NCBI RefSeq assembly: GCF_041765605.1
Contig: NZ_CP168900.1
Coordinates: 1,938,001 to 2,002,000, forward strand
Length of the DNA stretch: 64,000 nucleotides
Direction of reading: 5' to 3'
Origin: Listeria monocytogenes
GTDB taxonomy: Bacteria > Bacillota > Bacilli > Lactobacillales > Listeriaceae
Below, piece after piece: positions 45,606-55,773 of this stretch (the first letter of the stretch is position 1; each line of letters begins with the position of its first letter). The notes under the pieces were generated by a model. The model ran no database searches and was not told the DNA's origin. It saw only the letters and a program-made list of their open reading frames with translations. Made by a program: the position numbers and the translations under genes.

Positions 45606-46787
45606 CTATTTCATAAAACTTTTGATTCGATTTATAGCTTCTTGGAATAAGTCTGGATTTGTTGCATAAGAAAGGCGTATATAATCGGGCATTCCGAATC
45701 CTGAGCCTGGAATGACGGCGACTTTCGCTTCTTCTAAAAGAGCTGCTACAAAAGCATCTACATCCTGAAAACCTTTTTTATGTGCCGCTTCTTTTACTTC
45801 AATAAAGAAATAAAAGGCGCCATCTGGTTTTTTCGGTTTAAAACCTGGAATGCTACTTAGTTCTGGATAAAAGCGTTCCATTCGTTCTTCAAAAGCTTGG
45901 TACATTTTTTCTGGAACTTCTTGGCTACCAACGTATGCTTCTAGTGCAGCATACTGGGCATTAGCAGTTGGATTACTTGTTAAATGATCCGCTAACTTAC
46001 TCATTCCAGCAATGATTTCTTTATTTGCAGCTGCGTAACCAATACGCCAGCCCGTCATTGAATATGCTTTAGATACACCATTAATAACAATGGTTAAATC
46101 ATACAAACGGTCACTCAAACTTGCGATAGAGACTAAATCAGCTTTGTTACCATAGTATAATTTTTCGTATATTTCATCAGATAAAATGTAAATCTGATGT
46201 TTTTCAGCAACTTCACCAATAGCAATAAGCTCCTCTTTCGTATAGCACATACCAGAAGGGTTATTGGGTGAATTTAAAACGATTGCTTTTGTTTTTTTCG
46301 TAATAGCTTTTTCAAAATTTGCTGCTGAAATTTTGAAATCTGCGTCAAAACCAGTTTCTACAAAAACAGGAATGCCACCTGCTAATTTGACTTGTTCGGG
46401 GTAAGTTACCCAATATGGAACTGGAATAATGACTTCATCGCCTGGATCTAAAATCGTTTGAAACGCAGAGTAGAGTACATGTTTAGCACCAGTACCTACG
46501 AAAATCTGGTTCGTTTCGTAGTTTAAGAACTGATCTTTTTGGAGCTTATCAACAATCGCTTGTTTTAGCTCGATGATTCCACTTGAAGGAGTATATTTGG
46601 TGAATCCTTTGTTCATGGACTCAATTGCTGCATCGATAATATTCTGCGGGGTGTTGAAATCTGGTTCTCCAGCACCTAAGCCGATAACATCTATTCCTTC
46701 TTGTTTCATTTGTTTTGCTTTAGCCGTAATCGCAAGTGTTGGCGACGGGGCCACTCCTTTGACACGTTTTGATAACGGTAAGTCCAT
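45606..46787 (-). CDS. aspB: Aspartate aminotransferase (class I, PLP-dependent)
   Basis: A 393-residue transaminase that makes aspartate from oxaloacetate and glutamate. PLP is bound through the Lys in [16 protein letters not shown] (about residue 238), with [10 protein letters not shown] and the substrate-binding Arg near the C-terminal [19 protein letters not shown]. It belongs to the Igamma/Ib group like B. subtilis AspB. It is located between ypmB and asnS in one direction; the start has GGAGGG. It supplies aspartate to the asparagine, lysine and pantothenate routes, the last two also encoded here. Confidence 0.94.
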   Translation of the reverse strand: MDLPLSKRVKGVAPSPTLAITAKAKQMKQEGIDVIGLGAGEPDFNTPQNIIDAAIESMNKGFTKYTPSSGIIELKQAIVDKLQKDQFLNYETNQIFVGTGAKHVLYSAFQTILDPGDEVIIPVPYWVTYPEQVKLAGGIPVFVETGFDADFKISAANFEKAITKKTKAIVLNSPNNPSGMCYTKEELIAIGEVAEKHQIYILSDEIYEKLYYGNKADLVSIASLSDRLYDLTIVINGVSKAYSMTGWRIGYAAANKEIIAGMSKLADHLTSNPTANAQYAALEAYVGSQEVPEKMYQAFEERMERFYPELSSIPGFKPKKPDGAFYFFIEVKEAAHKKGFQDVDAFVAALLEEAKVAVIPGSGFGMPDYIRLSYATNPDLFQEAINRIKSFMK

Positions 46788-46809
46788 TTTATTCCCTCCT
46801 CCAATTTAG

Positions 46810-47331
46810 TTACAAGTTTTCAATCTCTCTGTACCATTCACCTGTTTCAAAGTTAATGTCAAAGTAATTTAGCTTGTCATTCTTATCTAAGTAGGCAACT
46901 TCCCAAATAGGCGTTTCTTTTTCCATGCCTAAATTCACATGTAAAATTTTCTTTGGATTCTTTTCTTTTGTGACTTTGTCGCGTGCTTGTTGTTTTGTAA
47001 TCCCATCAGATGCGAATTTAACATATACTTTGTCGGATTTTTTCTTTGGAACCCAGACAATAATATTTTGATTCTTACTATTCTTACCAGTTAATACGTA
47101 ATACACTTCTTTTGGACCATTATACAGATAAAATTGATCTGTTGTTTTTAAATCAACTTGGCCACTTATTCGATCTAAGGCTTCTGTTTCTGCATTGGTT
47201 ACTGGTTTTTCTGCATATCTAATGTACAGAAAAGCTGCCACGACAAACACAATAATTATGCCGAGAATAATCGCTATCCATTTGCCAATCTTACGCTTAG
47301 GTTTTCTATTTCGCAAAGTAATCTCGCTCAT
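46810..47331 (-). CDS. YpmB-like membrane-anchored protein (PepSY-like)
   Basis: A 173-residue protein with an N-terminal cytoplasmic basic stretch, one membrane helix (about 17-40) and an outer domain related to PepSY/DUF5590 repeats, ending in WEVAYLDKNDKLNYFDINFETGEWYREIENL. Function unknown; gene order dinG-ypmB-aspB is conserved in Bacillus. The open frame starts at 47394, but that ATG overlaps a TATAAT, so the ATG at 47331 is preferred. The ribosome site there is weak. Confidence 0.7.
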   Translation of the reverse strand: MSEITLRNRKPKRKIGKWIAIILGIIIVFVVAAFLYIRYAEKPVTNAETEALDRISGQVDLKTTDQFYLYNGPKEVYYVLTGKNSKNQNIIVWVPKKKSDKVYVKFASDGITKQQARDKVTKEKNPKKILHVNLGMEKETPIWEVAYLDKNDKLNYFDINFETGEWYREIENL

Positions 47332-47390
47332 TTCTATTTCTAAATTACCGGAATTCGACCGGCGATATGCATTTTCATTTTCGCATAGAT

Positions 47391-47398
47391 ACATTATA
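47391..47398 (-). promoter_or_regulatory. Extended -10 promoter before ypmB
   Basis: On the minus strand TTGCTATAATG provides a consensus -10 with an upstream TG. Its last bases coincide with the ATG of the longest ypmB reading frame, so a transcript from here cannot use that start. It lies between dinG and ypmB. Exact position is accurate to a few bases. Confidence 0.5.
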
Positions 47399-47438
47399 GC
47401 AATAGCCGCCTAAGATTTGAAGTCATATCAGGAAAAAT

Positions 47439-50225
47439 TTAACCTTCCTTAAAGAATTCACTCACTTCTTCTAATAAATCAGCCTGTTTACCTTTCAAAA
47501 TTGGCGCACTTGGGATGGATTCCAAAAAGGCTTTTCCAAATTTAGTTGTATCGACTCGGTTGTCAAAAACAAATACAATTCCTCGGTCAGATTCTCTTCT
47601 AATTAATCGCCCAAAACCTTGCTTAAATCTTAGTACAGCTTCAGGCAGAGAATAGGTTTGGAAGGCATTCTCCCCGCGTTCTTTGCGAAGGGATATTTGT
47701 GCTTTCGTATAAGGGTCGTCCATCGGTGCGAATGGTAATCTAACAATAACTAAACAGGACAAATCTTCTCCCGGGATATCAATTCCTTCCCAAAAACTTG
47801 TCGTCCCAAGTAAAATGGCTTTATCAAACATTTGGAACTGTTTTGTCAGTCGTGCCGCACTTCCCGCCGAAACTCCTTGCGCTAGAAGGACATACTCTTC
47901 TAATGATTTCTCGTTTTTCATGTGATAATACGTTTTTTGTAACATATCAGAAGCGGTGAAAAGAACGAGCATCCGTCCATTCGTTTTCACTGCTATGTGG
48001 CGAATATATTTCGCAAGTTCCGAGGTATATCGCTCAATTGGCGTATCTTTAATTGGAGGCATATCATCTGGAATCATCACTCGCGCATTTTCTTTATAAT
48101 CAAACGGTGAAGGAATGCGTTTTTCCATAATTTGTTCTTCTTCCAGACCGAGACTTTTCCGTAAATAATCAAACTTCCCTTTTACGGTTAAAGTTGCCGA
48201 AGTCATGATGACACTTTCTTTTTTAGCAAAAAACTCTTTTCCAAGTGTCGGCTCCACTTCCATCAAGACAGCTTTTAGACGAATGCTAGAAATAGAATGA
48301 TTTTTGTCAGCTTGTAAATAAATGGTCAAAATAGGCGATTTTTTATGCAGCATTTGCTCCAACTGCTTCACCATATTCTGCCAATCAAGTAAAAAGGCAT
48401 ACATTTCTTCTAAAAAGGCACTTTCTGCCTCACCTAGTTCATTTTCTTCTCGTTTCCCTTGTTCTAACAATGTTTCCATATTTTTTTCGGACTCTTTCAG
48501 CAAATATAATACTTTTTCAGCAGCGTAATAAACCTGGTCATTCCAAGCATCTTTTTCGCTGTTTTCTACTAATACAACTTCTTGTAAATTTTTACGTGCG
48601 AAGTTTAGCTGCATTTTCAGAAGACCGAAAAACTCTTCCACTGCATCACTTAACTTCATTGCCGCAATATCTAAATCATATAAACTGTCTGCTTCTGGGA
48701 AAGCCATTGCAAGCCTTGTGAGAAGGGAATATTTTTCTAAAGAGCCTAGCTGATTCAAAAAATATTTTATTTTTCGGTAAGACAGAACAAAACTTCCTTG
48801 CATACGAGCACTATCCGCAAAATGATGGGCCTCATCAATTACTGCAAAAGCATACTTAGGCAATGTTTCTCTTCCCGAAAAATGGTCATTTAAAAGTAGT
48901 GCGTGATTAACAATAACTAAATCTGCATTTTTGGCTTGTTTGATGTTGAATTTATAGAAATCATGTGCGAGCCAAGGATCATGTTTTTCAGATAAAAACC
49001 AGCCTGTGTGCTTCATCCGATTCCAGAATAATTCCCCGCCGCTAGATAAGTTCACTTCATCAATATCACCAGTCGTTGTTTCCGTCAGCCATACGAGCAA
49101 TTTAAGCTTCGTCACAACTACATCATATTGCGTATCGACTTCTTGAAGTAACTGCTCAAATTTAAACAAATTCAAATAATGATCGCGCCCTTTTAGTAAG
49201 CTAGCTTTCACTTTGAATCCTGTTAATTTCGTTAAGAGTGGCACATCTTTTTCAAACAATTGAGCTTGAAGCAAGTTGGTGTATGTACTAATAACTACCG
49301 GTAATTCAGCTTGTTTCGCTTGGTAAATAGCTGGTAAAAAGTAACCTAACGATTTCCCAATCCCTGTTCCCGCTTCAATTAAGGCATGTTTTCCTGATTT
49401 CATCGCTTGGAAAACCAAATTCATCATTTCAAATTGACCACTTCTTGCATAAAGTGGCGCTCCAGCTTTTTTGAATAGTGCCATTTTAGCTTCGTCTGTT
49501 TCAGGAAATTCAAGTAAATCTGCTCTACTATAGGTGGGTTTTTCGACTTCTTTTTTGCGAATAACCAGTCCACGATGTTCTACGAAAGCAGGATCAAGCA
49601 ATTTATTTTCTCGTTCTTTTCGCATTTCTATTTCAAATAATAATTCAGGTAAATAGCTTTTTAGGCTGCCAGAAATGGTTGTCATTTGACGGATGACTGG
49701 CAGTGGTAAGTTTTCTAGCTTCTCTAATAGAAGTAGTAGTAAATCCGCTGTTACTTCCGCATCGCTATCCGCACGGTGTGGTTTATCGTGCCCAAGATTA
49801 AATTCATCGGACAAGTCTTGTAGTTTATAACTATCGATGCCCGGATACATAATTCTAGCTAATTCCACAGTATCGAGTTTTTTCATTTTGCCAAGAGAAA
49901 TTCCTGCACGCGTCATTTCTCGTTCTAAAAATGTCCAGTCAAATGACACGTTATGTGCCACAAAAATAGTATCTTCTAGTAACCCCGCGATAATTGGCGC
50001 TACATCTTCAAACAATGGCGCATTTTTAACGTCTTTTGGGGAGATTCCCGTTAATTCTTGAATAAAAGCAGGGATTGGTTTTTCTGGATTTAAAAATGTC
50101 GTGTAGGTTTCCAGACGTTTTCCTGATTCAACAAAGCAAGCAGCAAACTGGATAATCCGGTCCTCTCGTGAAGCTTGATTTCCCGTTGTTTCTAAATCGA
50201 CGACTATATAGCGTTTCTGTTTCAT
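47439..50225 (-). CDS. dinG: DinG-type helicase with N-terminal 3'-5' exonuclease domain
   Basis: A 928-residue fusion of a DnaQ-like exonuclease (about 1-165; DLETTG, ExoII HNVSFDWTFL, ExoIII HRADSDAEVT) and an XPD/DinG helicase (Walker A EAGTGIGKS, DEAH box, motif GTTSFWEGIDIPGEDLSCLVIVRLPF). Gram-positive DinG proteins have this fusion; the related S. aureus protein acts mainly as a nuclease. The four-Cys iron-sulphur pattern of E. coli DinG is not seen. ATG at 50225 is chosen over GTG 50234 because GAGGTGG is correctly spaced. Upstream is panD on the same strand. Confidence 0.92.
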   Translation of the reverse strand: MKQKRYIVVDLETTGNQASREDRIIQFAACFVESGKRLETYTTFLNPEKPIPAFIQELTGISPKDVKNAPLFEDVAPIIAGLLEDTIFVAHNVSFDWTFLEREMTRAGISLGKMKKLDTVELARIMYPGIDSYKLQDLSDEFNLGHDKPHRADSDAEVTADLLLLLLEKLENLPLPVIRQMTTISGSLKSYLPELLFEIEMRKERENKLLDPAFVEHRGLVIRKKEVEKPTYSRADLLEFPETDEAKMALFKKAGAPLYARSGQFEMMNLVFQAMKSGKHALIEAGTGIGKSLGYFLPAIYQAKQAELPVVISTYTNLLQAQLFEKDVPLLTKLTGFKVKASLLKGRDHYLNLFKFEQLLQEVDTQYDVVVTKLKLLVWLTETTTGDIDEVNLSSGGELFWNRMKHTGWFLSEKHDPWLAHDFYKFNIKQAKNADLVIVNHALLLNDHFSGRETLPKYAFAVIDEAHHFADSARMQGSFVLSYRKIKYFLNQLGSLEKYSLLTRLAMAFPEADSLYDLDIAAMKLSDAVEEFFGLLKMQLNFARKNLQEVVLVENSEKDAWNDQVYYAAEKVLYLLKESEKNMETLLEQGKREENELGEAESAFLEEMYAFLLDWQNMVKQLEQMLHKKSPILTIYLQADKNHSISSIRLKAVLMEVEPTLGKEFFAKKESVIMTSATLTVKGKFDYLRKSLGLEEEQIMEKRIPSPFDYKENARVMIPDDMPPIKDTPIERYTSELAKYIRHIAVKTNGRMLVLFTASDMLQKTYYHMKNEKSLEEYVLLAQGVSAGSAARLTKQFQMFDKAILLGTTSFWEGIDIPGEDLSCLVIVRLPFAPMDDPYTKAQISLRKERGENAFQTYSLPEAVLRFKQGFGRLIRRESDRGIVFVFDNRVDTTKFGKAFLESIPSAPILKGKQADLLEEVSEFFKEG

Positions 50226-50284
50226 CTGCTCCACCTCTTTCCTTCACTGCTTTTATTCAAAAATAACGATGCAAACAAACGAGT

Positions 50285-50310
50285 AGCTTGAGCAGAAATC
50301 TGCTCAAGCT
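50285..50310 (-). terminator. Perfect palindrome after panD, possible terminator
   Basis: An 11-bp stem AGCTTGAGCAG / CTGCTCAAGCT with a four-base loop begins 12 bases after the panD stop. The following bases on the minus strand (ACTCGTTTGTTTG) form only a poor T tract. Confidence 0.6.
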
Positions 50311-50321
50311 CCCCGAACTGA

Positions 50322-50705
50322 TTATAAAGTCGTATGCGCTTTTTCTTCTGGAAGAATCATTTCAATATGATTTTTTTCATCTAAAACGACTATTTTTGGT
50401 TCATGTGTTTTGGCTTCTTCTGCCGTAAACATTCCATAACTCATAATGATGACCACATCACCAACTTGGACATGTCTAGCCGCAGCTCCATTTAGACAAA
50501 TCACACCACTTCCCGGCTCACCTGGGATGATATATGTTTCAATTCTTGCACCATTATTATTATTTACAATTTGAACTTTTTCATTTGGAAGCATATCTAC
50601 CGCCTCTAAAATAGCAGAATCAATCGTAATACTTCCTACATAATTCAGATTGGCTTCTGTTACAGTCGCTCGGTGAATTTTGCCATTCATCATTGTTCTA
50701 AACAT
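50322..50705 (-). CDS. panD: Aspartate 1-decarboxylase (pyruvoyl enzyme)
   Basis: A 127-residue proenzyme that cleaves itself between Gly24 and Ser25 (YVGSITID) to create the pyruvoyl group, and then makes beta-alanine from aspartate for pantothenate. Active-site residues of the family, including the Lys in GKIHRA and the Tyr/Asn in [19 protein letters not shown], are in place. The length matches the family. It is the last gene of panB-panC-panD, three bases after panC. Confidence 0.95.
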   Translation of the reverse strand: MFRTMMNGKIHRATVTEANLNYVGSITIDSAILEAVDMLPNEKVQIVNNNNGARIETYIIPGEPGSGVICLNGAAARHVQVGDVVIIMSYGMFTAEEAKTHEPKIVVLDEKNHIEMILPEEKAHTTL

Positions 50706-50708
50706 TTT

Positions 50709-51566
50709 TTACCGCCTCTTCACATTTATTAATTCATTATCAATTAAACGAGCTTTCGAATATTTTACTGCCGCTGCAATGATTATTCCTTTGGTCCAGT
50801 CTGTTACTGGTGTAAATTCAGGATAGGAATAGAGCGCTAAGTAAGCAATGTTCTCATGGGATGGTTGCTCATTTATTTTATCTGTCATGACTTGAACTAT
50901 TTTAGCCTCATTTGTTTCCCCAGATTCAATAAGTTCTCGCCCTAGTAGTAAAGCTTCATGAATCACCGGTGCTTCTTTTCGTTCTTTTTCTGTTAAATAG
51001 ACATTTCGTGAACTTTTGGCAAGTCCATCTGCTTCTCTAACAGTCGCAATGATTCGTAAATTTATAGGGAAAAAGTAGTCTTCTACTAAACCTGAAACTA
51101 CGGCCACTTGTTGAGCATCTTTTTGACCGAAATAGGCGTTATCTGGGTTCACTAAATGAAATAGCTTCGTTAAAACCGTTACTACTCCGTCAAAATGACC
51201 TTCACGATCAGCACCATCAAGTACAGAAACGCGTTTAGTGACATGTAGTTTGGTTGCTAGTTCAGTTGGATAGATTTCTTCGACTGTAGGTACAAATAAA
51301 ATGTCCACACCGCCTTCTTCTGCGAGCTTTGCATCGTGTGCTTCATCTCGAGGATAGGCATCAAAGTCTTCGTTCGGACCGAACTGGGTTGGATTGACAA
51401 AAACACTCATAACGACAAAATCTGTTTCTTTTCTCGCATGGCTGACAAGTGTCATATGTCCTTCATGTAAAAAGCCCATCGTCGGAACGTAACCAATTGT
51501 TTTATTCGCTTGTTTTTGCTTTAAAATAGCTTCTTTAAGGTCTTGTTTATTTCGAATAATTAACAT
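50709..51566 (-). CDS. panC: Pantothenate synthetase
   Basis: A 285-residue enzyme that joins pantoate and beta-alanine with ATP. Nucleotidyl-transferase motifs are [10 protein letters not shown] (HxGH-like) and KSSRNVYL (KMSKS-like SSRN), with [19 protein letters not shown] binding pantoate and FGQKDAQQ near the active site. It is between panB and panD with three-base gaps, so the three enzymes of the route are made in step order. Pantothenate leads to coenzyme A. Confidence 0.96.
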
Positions 51567-51569
51567 TTG

Positions 51570-52403
51570 CTATTCCCTTCCATAAAGGCCTTTTAAGTCT
51601 TCTTCAGCCATGGTAAAGCTATGTTTCACTTCTGGAAACGTCGCTGCTTTTACTTCTTTTACGTAACTTGCTAGTGCTGGTTCGATTGTTTCATCAATTT
51701 CCGCATACGCTTTTACAAATTTGGCGCGACGACTGATTCCATAACCGATAATATCGTGATAAACAAGTACTTGTCCATCTGTTTCTACGCCTGCTCCAAT
51801 ACCAATGGTAGGGATAGAAAGTGCTTTACTTACTTTTTCAGCGAGTTGACGTGGAATTGCTTCAAGTACGATTGCAATCGCTCCAGCTGCTTCTACAGCT
51901 AACGCATTATCCATTAACTCTTGTGCTTCTTGAGCAGATTTAGCACGTACTTTATAGCTTCCAGTTAAGCCAACACTTTGCGGGGTTAAGCCAAGATGCG
52001 CGACAACTGGAGCACCTGCTTCTGTTAGGCGAGCAATTTTGTTAACAACTTCCCCTGCTCCTTCTAATTTTACAGCATGCGCGCCACTTTCTTGGATAAT
52101 CTTCCGTGCATTTTGGATAGTTTCATCCACTGAACCATGATACGTCATAAACGGCATGTCTGTTACAACAAATGTATCTGGAGCCCCGCGCTTCACGGCT
52201 TTTGTATGATGAATCATATCATCCATCGTAACTGGTACAGTTGAATCGTAGCCTAATACTACCATTCCAAGTGAATCGCCGACTAAAATCATATCAGCTT
52301 CTGCTTGTTCTACGTTCTTAGCAGAAGGATAGTCATACGCGGTTATCATCGTGATTTTCTCTCCATTTTCCTTCATAGCAAAAAAGTCTACAGGTTTCTT
52401 CAT
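51570..52403 (-). CDS. panB: 3-methyl-2-oxobutanoate hydroxymethyltransferase
   Basis: A 277-residue TIM-barrel enzyme that adds a one-carbon unit from methylene-tetrahydrofolate to ketoisovalerate, the first step of pantoate synthesis. Conserved Mg-binding residues occur in [20 protein letters not shown] and KLEGA, and [10 protein letters not shown] and IGIGAG follow. It opens the panB-panC-panD operon. The reaction uses a folate cofactor also drawn on by thyA and fhs. A ribosome site AAAAGGAGC precedes the ATG. Confidence 0.96.
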   Translation of the reverse strand: MKKPVDFFAMKENGEKITMITAYDYPSAKNVEQAEADMILVGDSLGMVVLGYDSTVPVTMDDMIHHTKAVKRGAPDTFVVTDMPFMTYHGSVDETIQNARKIIQESGAHAVKLEGAGEVVNKIARLTEAGAPVVAHLGLTPQSVGLTGSYKVRAKSAQEAQELMDNALAVEAAGAIAIVLEAIPRQLAEKVSKALSIPTIGIGAGVETDGQVLVYHDIIGYGISRRAKFVKAYAEIDETIEPALASYVKEVKAATFPEVKHSFTMAEEDLKGLYGRE

Positions 52404-52495
52404 TTTATTAGCTCCTTTTCGTCCCTGTTAAATTACTTTAATCAAGGCAAAAAACATATTTTTTTAGTAGCGTTAGTATGATCCAGTAAAGGTAC

Positions 52496-52538
52496 CATCC
52501 ATTCATTGCTACCATATGTATAATAACATAAATGGATG
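52496..52538 (-). promoter_or_regulatory. panBCD promoter region with inverted repeat around the -10
   Basis: Arms CATCCATT (52496-52503) and AATGGATG (52531-52538) form a perfect 8-base inverted repeat with a 27-base centre. The centre contains an extended -10 on the minus strand (TGTTATTAT, -10 at 52520-52525). It is about 93 bases upstream of panB and may be an operator. Confidence 0.45.
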
Positions 52539-52569
52539 CTTACTTAAAGTATGTAAATTGAAGAGAGGT

Positions 52570-53043
52570 CTACTCTGAAACCTCTCCACTTACTTTATTC
52601 ATCCAATTCGTTAATTTCGCCGGTTCATCCGTGGCTGCATAGGTTGCTGCTACTTTTCCATCTTTTAAATAAACCATCGTTGGGACAGAATCGATGTCCA
52701 TTTTTTCTAAAAGAGCAATCATATCATCGCGACTCTTTTCGGAGGCTTTATCTGTGTTATAATAAGCCATTTTTTGGTCTGGTTGTCTTTTTTTAAGTTC
52801 TTTCTTTAAAATAGGCTGAAATGCTTGGCAATCTTCACAGGTCGGACGTCCAACATAAACAAAGCCAGTTGTTTTATCGGCCATTTTTTGCTTAAAATCT
52901 TTGGTGGAAATGGTTGTTAGAAAAGAGGCGCTTTCTTTTTCTGTTTGATTTGCTTTCTCTTCCGTTTCTTTTTTATTATCGCCGCATGCTCCAAGTGTAA
53001 GGATTACGGTAATTAATGTTAATAGTAATAGTATTTTTTTCAT
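52570..53043 (-). CDS. Thioredoxin-like lipoprotein
   Basis: A 157-residue secreted lipoprotein. The signal peptide ends in the lipobox LGAC (Cys at about residue 21), followed by a Lys/Glu spacer and a thioredoxin fold with the redox motif PTCEDCQAF (CxxC). YVGRPTCEDC and SVPTMVYLKDGK are the usual flanking parts, and the cis-Pro is present. It may act on protein thiols outside the membrane or as a bacteriocin-transport accessory-like protein. The open frame continues 24 codons upstream, but ATG at 53043 has AAGGAGC and starts the signal peptide. Confidence 0.86.
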   Translation of the reverse strand: MKKILLLLTLITVILTLGACGDNKKETEEKANQTEKESASFLTTISTKDFKQKMADKTTGFVYVGRPTCEDCQAFQPILKKELKKRQPDQKMAYYNTDKASEKSRDDMIALLEKMDIDSVPTMVYLKDGKVAATYAATDEPAKLTNWMNKVSGEVSE

Positions 53044-53089
53044 GTAAACAGCTCCTTCGCATTTATTGTACTTGATTTTTCCCAAAAAA

Positions 53090-53150
53090 GAAAAACCCGA
53101 AAAAGTGATTTTCACACTATGTTTTCGAGTTAAAAGATATGTTTTCGGGT
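53090..53150 (-). terminator. Terminator region after birA
   Basis: Arms ACCCGAAAA (53095-53103) and TTTTCGGGT (53142-53150) are perfectly complementary, and T5 follows on the minus strand. A second copy of CTCGAAAACATA lies inside the loop, so alternative pairings are possible. Confidence 0.7.
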
Positions 53151-53190
53151 ATTTTATTAGGGTTAAAACGTTCTTTTCTATAGTGTTTCG

Positions 53191-54168
53191 TTATTTTTCA
53201 TTATCTAGCAAAATATCTGCGGAATAGATGGAATGTACTTCACCGAGTGCGTCTTGGAGTAAGAGTACACCTTCATCAGAAATTCCTTTTACTTGCCCAT
53301 GAATTTTACCTTTTGTTGTGCTAGCAGTTAATTTTTCGCCAAATGGGATTGCTTTTGTTTCCCAAAGTAATTTTATCGGTGCGAATCCTTTATCTAGAAA
53401 AAGCTCATAATATTTTTCTAAGGAGGTAAGAATTTCTTGTAGTAAGGCTTTTCTTGAGATGCTCTCGCCTAATTCCAGTTTCAGAGAACTTGCTTTGTCT
53501 TTGATTTCTTCTGGGAATTCCTGTTGATTTACATTGATTCCCATACCGATAATTACTGCGTGAATCGTTTCTGCCTCCGCTTGCATTTCCGTTAAAACAC
53601 CACAGATTTTTCGTTTACCAATGTAAATATCATTCGGCCATTTAATTTTCGGTTCGAGCTTTGTGATATTTTCAATCGCTTCTGTGATTGCGAGTGAGGC
53701 GATAAACGTGAACTGCGGTACTTTTTGAATAGGGATTTGTGGTTTTAAAATTACACTCATCCAAATACCTTCCCCTTTTTTGGAACTCCAAGGGCGAAGC
53801 AAGCGACCTTTTCCAGCTGTTTGCTCATCGGCTACGATAACGGTTCCTTCAGGGCTAGATTCGATTTGCTGATGGGCAATGATTTGTGTAGAGCTAACCG
53901 ATTCATGGATTTCCAAATGCTGACCGATAAATTTGGTTTCTAAACCGAGTAGTAGTGCATCTTTCGTGTACTGTTCTGCTGTTGCTGACAAACGGTAACC
54001 ACGGTTTCTGACTGCTTCGATTTCAAATCCTTCTTTACGGAGAGCTTCCATTTGCTTCCAAACGGCAGTGCGCGAGCATCCTAGGCTATCCGCGATTTCT
54101 TGCCCCGATAAATAAGTGCCATCACTTTCTGTAAATAAAGCAAGCAATTTTTCTCGATTATTCTTCAT
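53191..54168 (-). CDS. birA: Biotin operon repressor / biotin-protein ligase BirA
   Basis: A 325-residue class II biotin ligase. An N-terminal winged helix (about 1-60, [34 protein letters not shown]) allows biotin-dependent repression, and the ligase domain has [13 protein letters not shown] for biotinyl-AMP, [20 protein letters not shown], and a C-terminal SH3-like domain. The classical GRGRxGR loop is GKGRLLR here. It overlaps cca by 11 bases as the last gene of the dapB operon. No biotin operator was found in this window, so regulated genes lie elsewhere. Confidence 0.94.
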   Translation of the reverse strand: MKNNREKLLALFTESDGTYLSGQEIADSLGCSRTAVWKQMEALRKEGFEIEAVRNRGYRLSATAEQYTKDALLLGLETKFIGQHLEIHESVSSTQIIAHQQIESSPEGTVIVADEQTAGKGRLLRPWSSKKGEGIWMSVILKPQIPIQKVPQFTFIASLAITEAIENITKLEPKIKWPNDIYIGKRKICGVLTEMQAEAETIHAVIIGMGINVNQQEFPEEIKDKASSLKLELGESISRKALLQEILTSLEKYYELFLDKGFAPIKLLWETKAIPFGEKLTASTTKGKIHGQVKGISDEGVLLLQDALGEVHSIYSADILLDNEK

Positions 54169-55339
54169 GATAGCCTAGCCACCTTTTAATCTGAATTTTT
54201 TCATTGTTTATTTCATTGGAAAGGACGCCACATTCTACTTTGTCAAGCGTCTCTTTTACCCATGGACCTGCGCTTTCTCCAGACCATTTTAATAAATCAG
54301 CTCCAGTAATAGCTAAGTCTTTTTTGGAGTGAATTGGTAACGCCTCGTAAGCTTGACTTAGTTTATGTTGGTTATTTTCTTGCCCTCGAATAACATTTAG
54401 TTCATTTACTAAGGAGAAAACTGCCTTGCCAGCATGATAAAGTTCATCTGTTAGCCATGTCTCTTTCATTTTCAACGCATCTTGATATGCTTTATTCACA
54501 AGTTGAATTGTTTTATTTGGTAATTTCCACGCTTTTAGAAATGCGTTAACATTGTTAGGTTTGACAGCAACAACAAGTCCAAGCCAAATCGATTCTTCGG
54601 TTGTCCGTTTTTCCCAGTCCCAACTAGCAAACTCGCTTAGTGCTGGTTTCTCGTCTTTTAAGCCTGGTAAATAAGTTTCCATCTTGACTTTTAAAAGTAG
54701 TTCTATCGCACGTTTCGCTGCTTTGCCTTTCATCATTTTTATCCATTCAACAGTCATTCGTTCAACGGAAGTATGCTGTAACAACTCTATTTGGCTTTCT
54801 AAAGCTTTTTCGGTTTCTTTATCAAGCTCAAAGTCAAGTTGACTCAGGAAGCGGACTGCTCGCATCATTCTAAGCGCATCTTCATGAAAACGTTCAGAGG
54901 CTTTACCAACTGCTTTGATTTCTTTATTTTGAATCGCTAATTGCCCAGAAAACGGGTCGTGTAGCGCAAAATGCTCATCCATCGCAATGGCGTTCATCGT
55001 AAAATCGCGACGTTTTAAATCCTCTTCTAGGGAGCGAATAAAGGTTACTTCGCTTGGGCGCCTGAAATCTTCATACGTTCCTTCTGTTCGAAAAGTGGTC
55101 ACTTCATAAAATTCATTATTTTCTCTAACTGTAACAGTCCCATGCGCAATCCCAGTGTCATAACTTGTCTGAAAAATCTCTTTTACTTCTTCTGGGAAAG
55201 CACTAGTTGCAATATCCACATCGGAAATTGTTCTATTTAGCAAGTAATCTCTGACAGATCCGCCAACAAAATACGCTTCAAATCCGGCTGTAGTTAATTT
55301 TTGCAATACAGGAAGCGCTTTTAGAAACACGTCATTCAT
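54158..55339 (-). CDS. cca: CCA-adding tRNA nucleotidyltransferase
   Basis: A 393-residue class II nucleotidyltransferase that adds or repairs the CCA end of tRNAs. The head domain has [22 protein letters not shown], with the two carboxylates that bind metal, [10 protein letters not shown] and the nucleotide-selecting region [19 protein letters not shown]. The rest is helical neck, body and tail. Its stop lies inside the birA start, so the two are coupled. The start has GGAGCG. Confidence 0.94.
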   Translation of the reverse strand: MNDVFLKALPVLQKLTTAGFEAYFVGGSVRDYLLNRTISDVDIATSAFPEEVKEIFQTSYDTGIAHGTVTVRENNEFYEVTTFRTEGTYEDFRRPSEVTFIRSLEEDLKRRDFTMNAIAMDEHFALHDPFSGQLAIQNKEIKAVGKASERFHEDALRMMRAVRFLSQLDFELDKETEKALESQIELLQHTSVERMTVEWIKMMKGKAAKRAIELLLKVKMETYLPGLKDEKPALSEFASWDWEKRTTEESIWLGLVVAVKPNNVNAFLKAWKLPNKTIQLVNKAYQDALKMKETWLTDELYHAGKAVFSLVNELNVIRGQENNQHKLSQAYEALPIHSKKDLAITGADLLKWSGESAGPWVKETLDKVECGVLSNEINNEKIQIKRWLGYHEE

Positions 55340-55353
55340 CTGTCATCGCTCCT

Positions 55354-55758
55354 TTATTCATCATTCCGTCTTAAGTCTCGCCAATCTAGGAAACCAGCTC
55401 CTAAACCACGAATTAAAATTTCTGCTGTGCCAATATTTGTCGCTAAAGGAATTTCGTAAACATCGCATAATCGAATAAGCGCCGTCACATCTGGTTCGTG
55501 AGGCTGCGCAGTGAGCGGATCCCGCAAGAAAATAACTAAGTCCATTTTATTTTCTGAAATACGCGCACCAATTTGTTGATCGCCACCAAGCGGGCCTGAT
55601 TTAAAACGATGTACCGTTAAGCCAGTTGCTTCGATAATGCGTAAACCTGTCGTCCCGGTTGCATATAATTGATGCGGTTCGAGCAAATGTTTATATGCAG
55701 TTGCAAATCCAACCATCAAATCTTTCTTTTCATCGTGCGCGATTAATGCGATATGCAT
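55354..55758 (-). CDS. mgsA: Methylglyoxal synthase
   Basis: A 134-residue homohexameric enzyme that converts dihydroxyacetone phosphate to methylglyoxal, a bypass of lower glycolysis when phosphate is low. Active-site pieces are [17 protein letters not shown] (phosphate), [12 protein letters not shown] with the catalytic Asp, and [17 protein letters not shown] at 55758 is preferred to GTG three codons earlier because AGGTGA fits. It is located between dapB and cca, the same order as in Bacillus. Confidence 0.94.
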   Translation of the reverse strand: MHIALIAHDEKKDLMVGFATAYKHLLEPHQLYATGTTGLRIIEATGLTVHRFKSGPLGGDQQIGARISENKMDLVIFLRDPLTAQPHEPDVTALIRLCDVYEIPLATNIGTAEILIRGLGAGFLDWRDLRRNDE

Positions 55759-55773
55759 CTCATTCACCTATCC

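Noticed and set aside
45593-45606. T-box leader before asnS
   Set aside because: The gap to aspB is 14 bases and there is no T-box motif upstream of aspB or ypmB.
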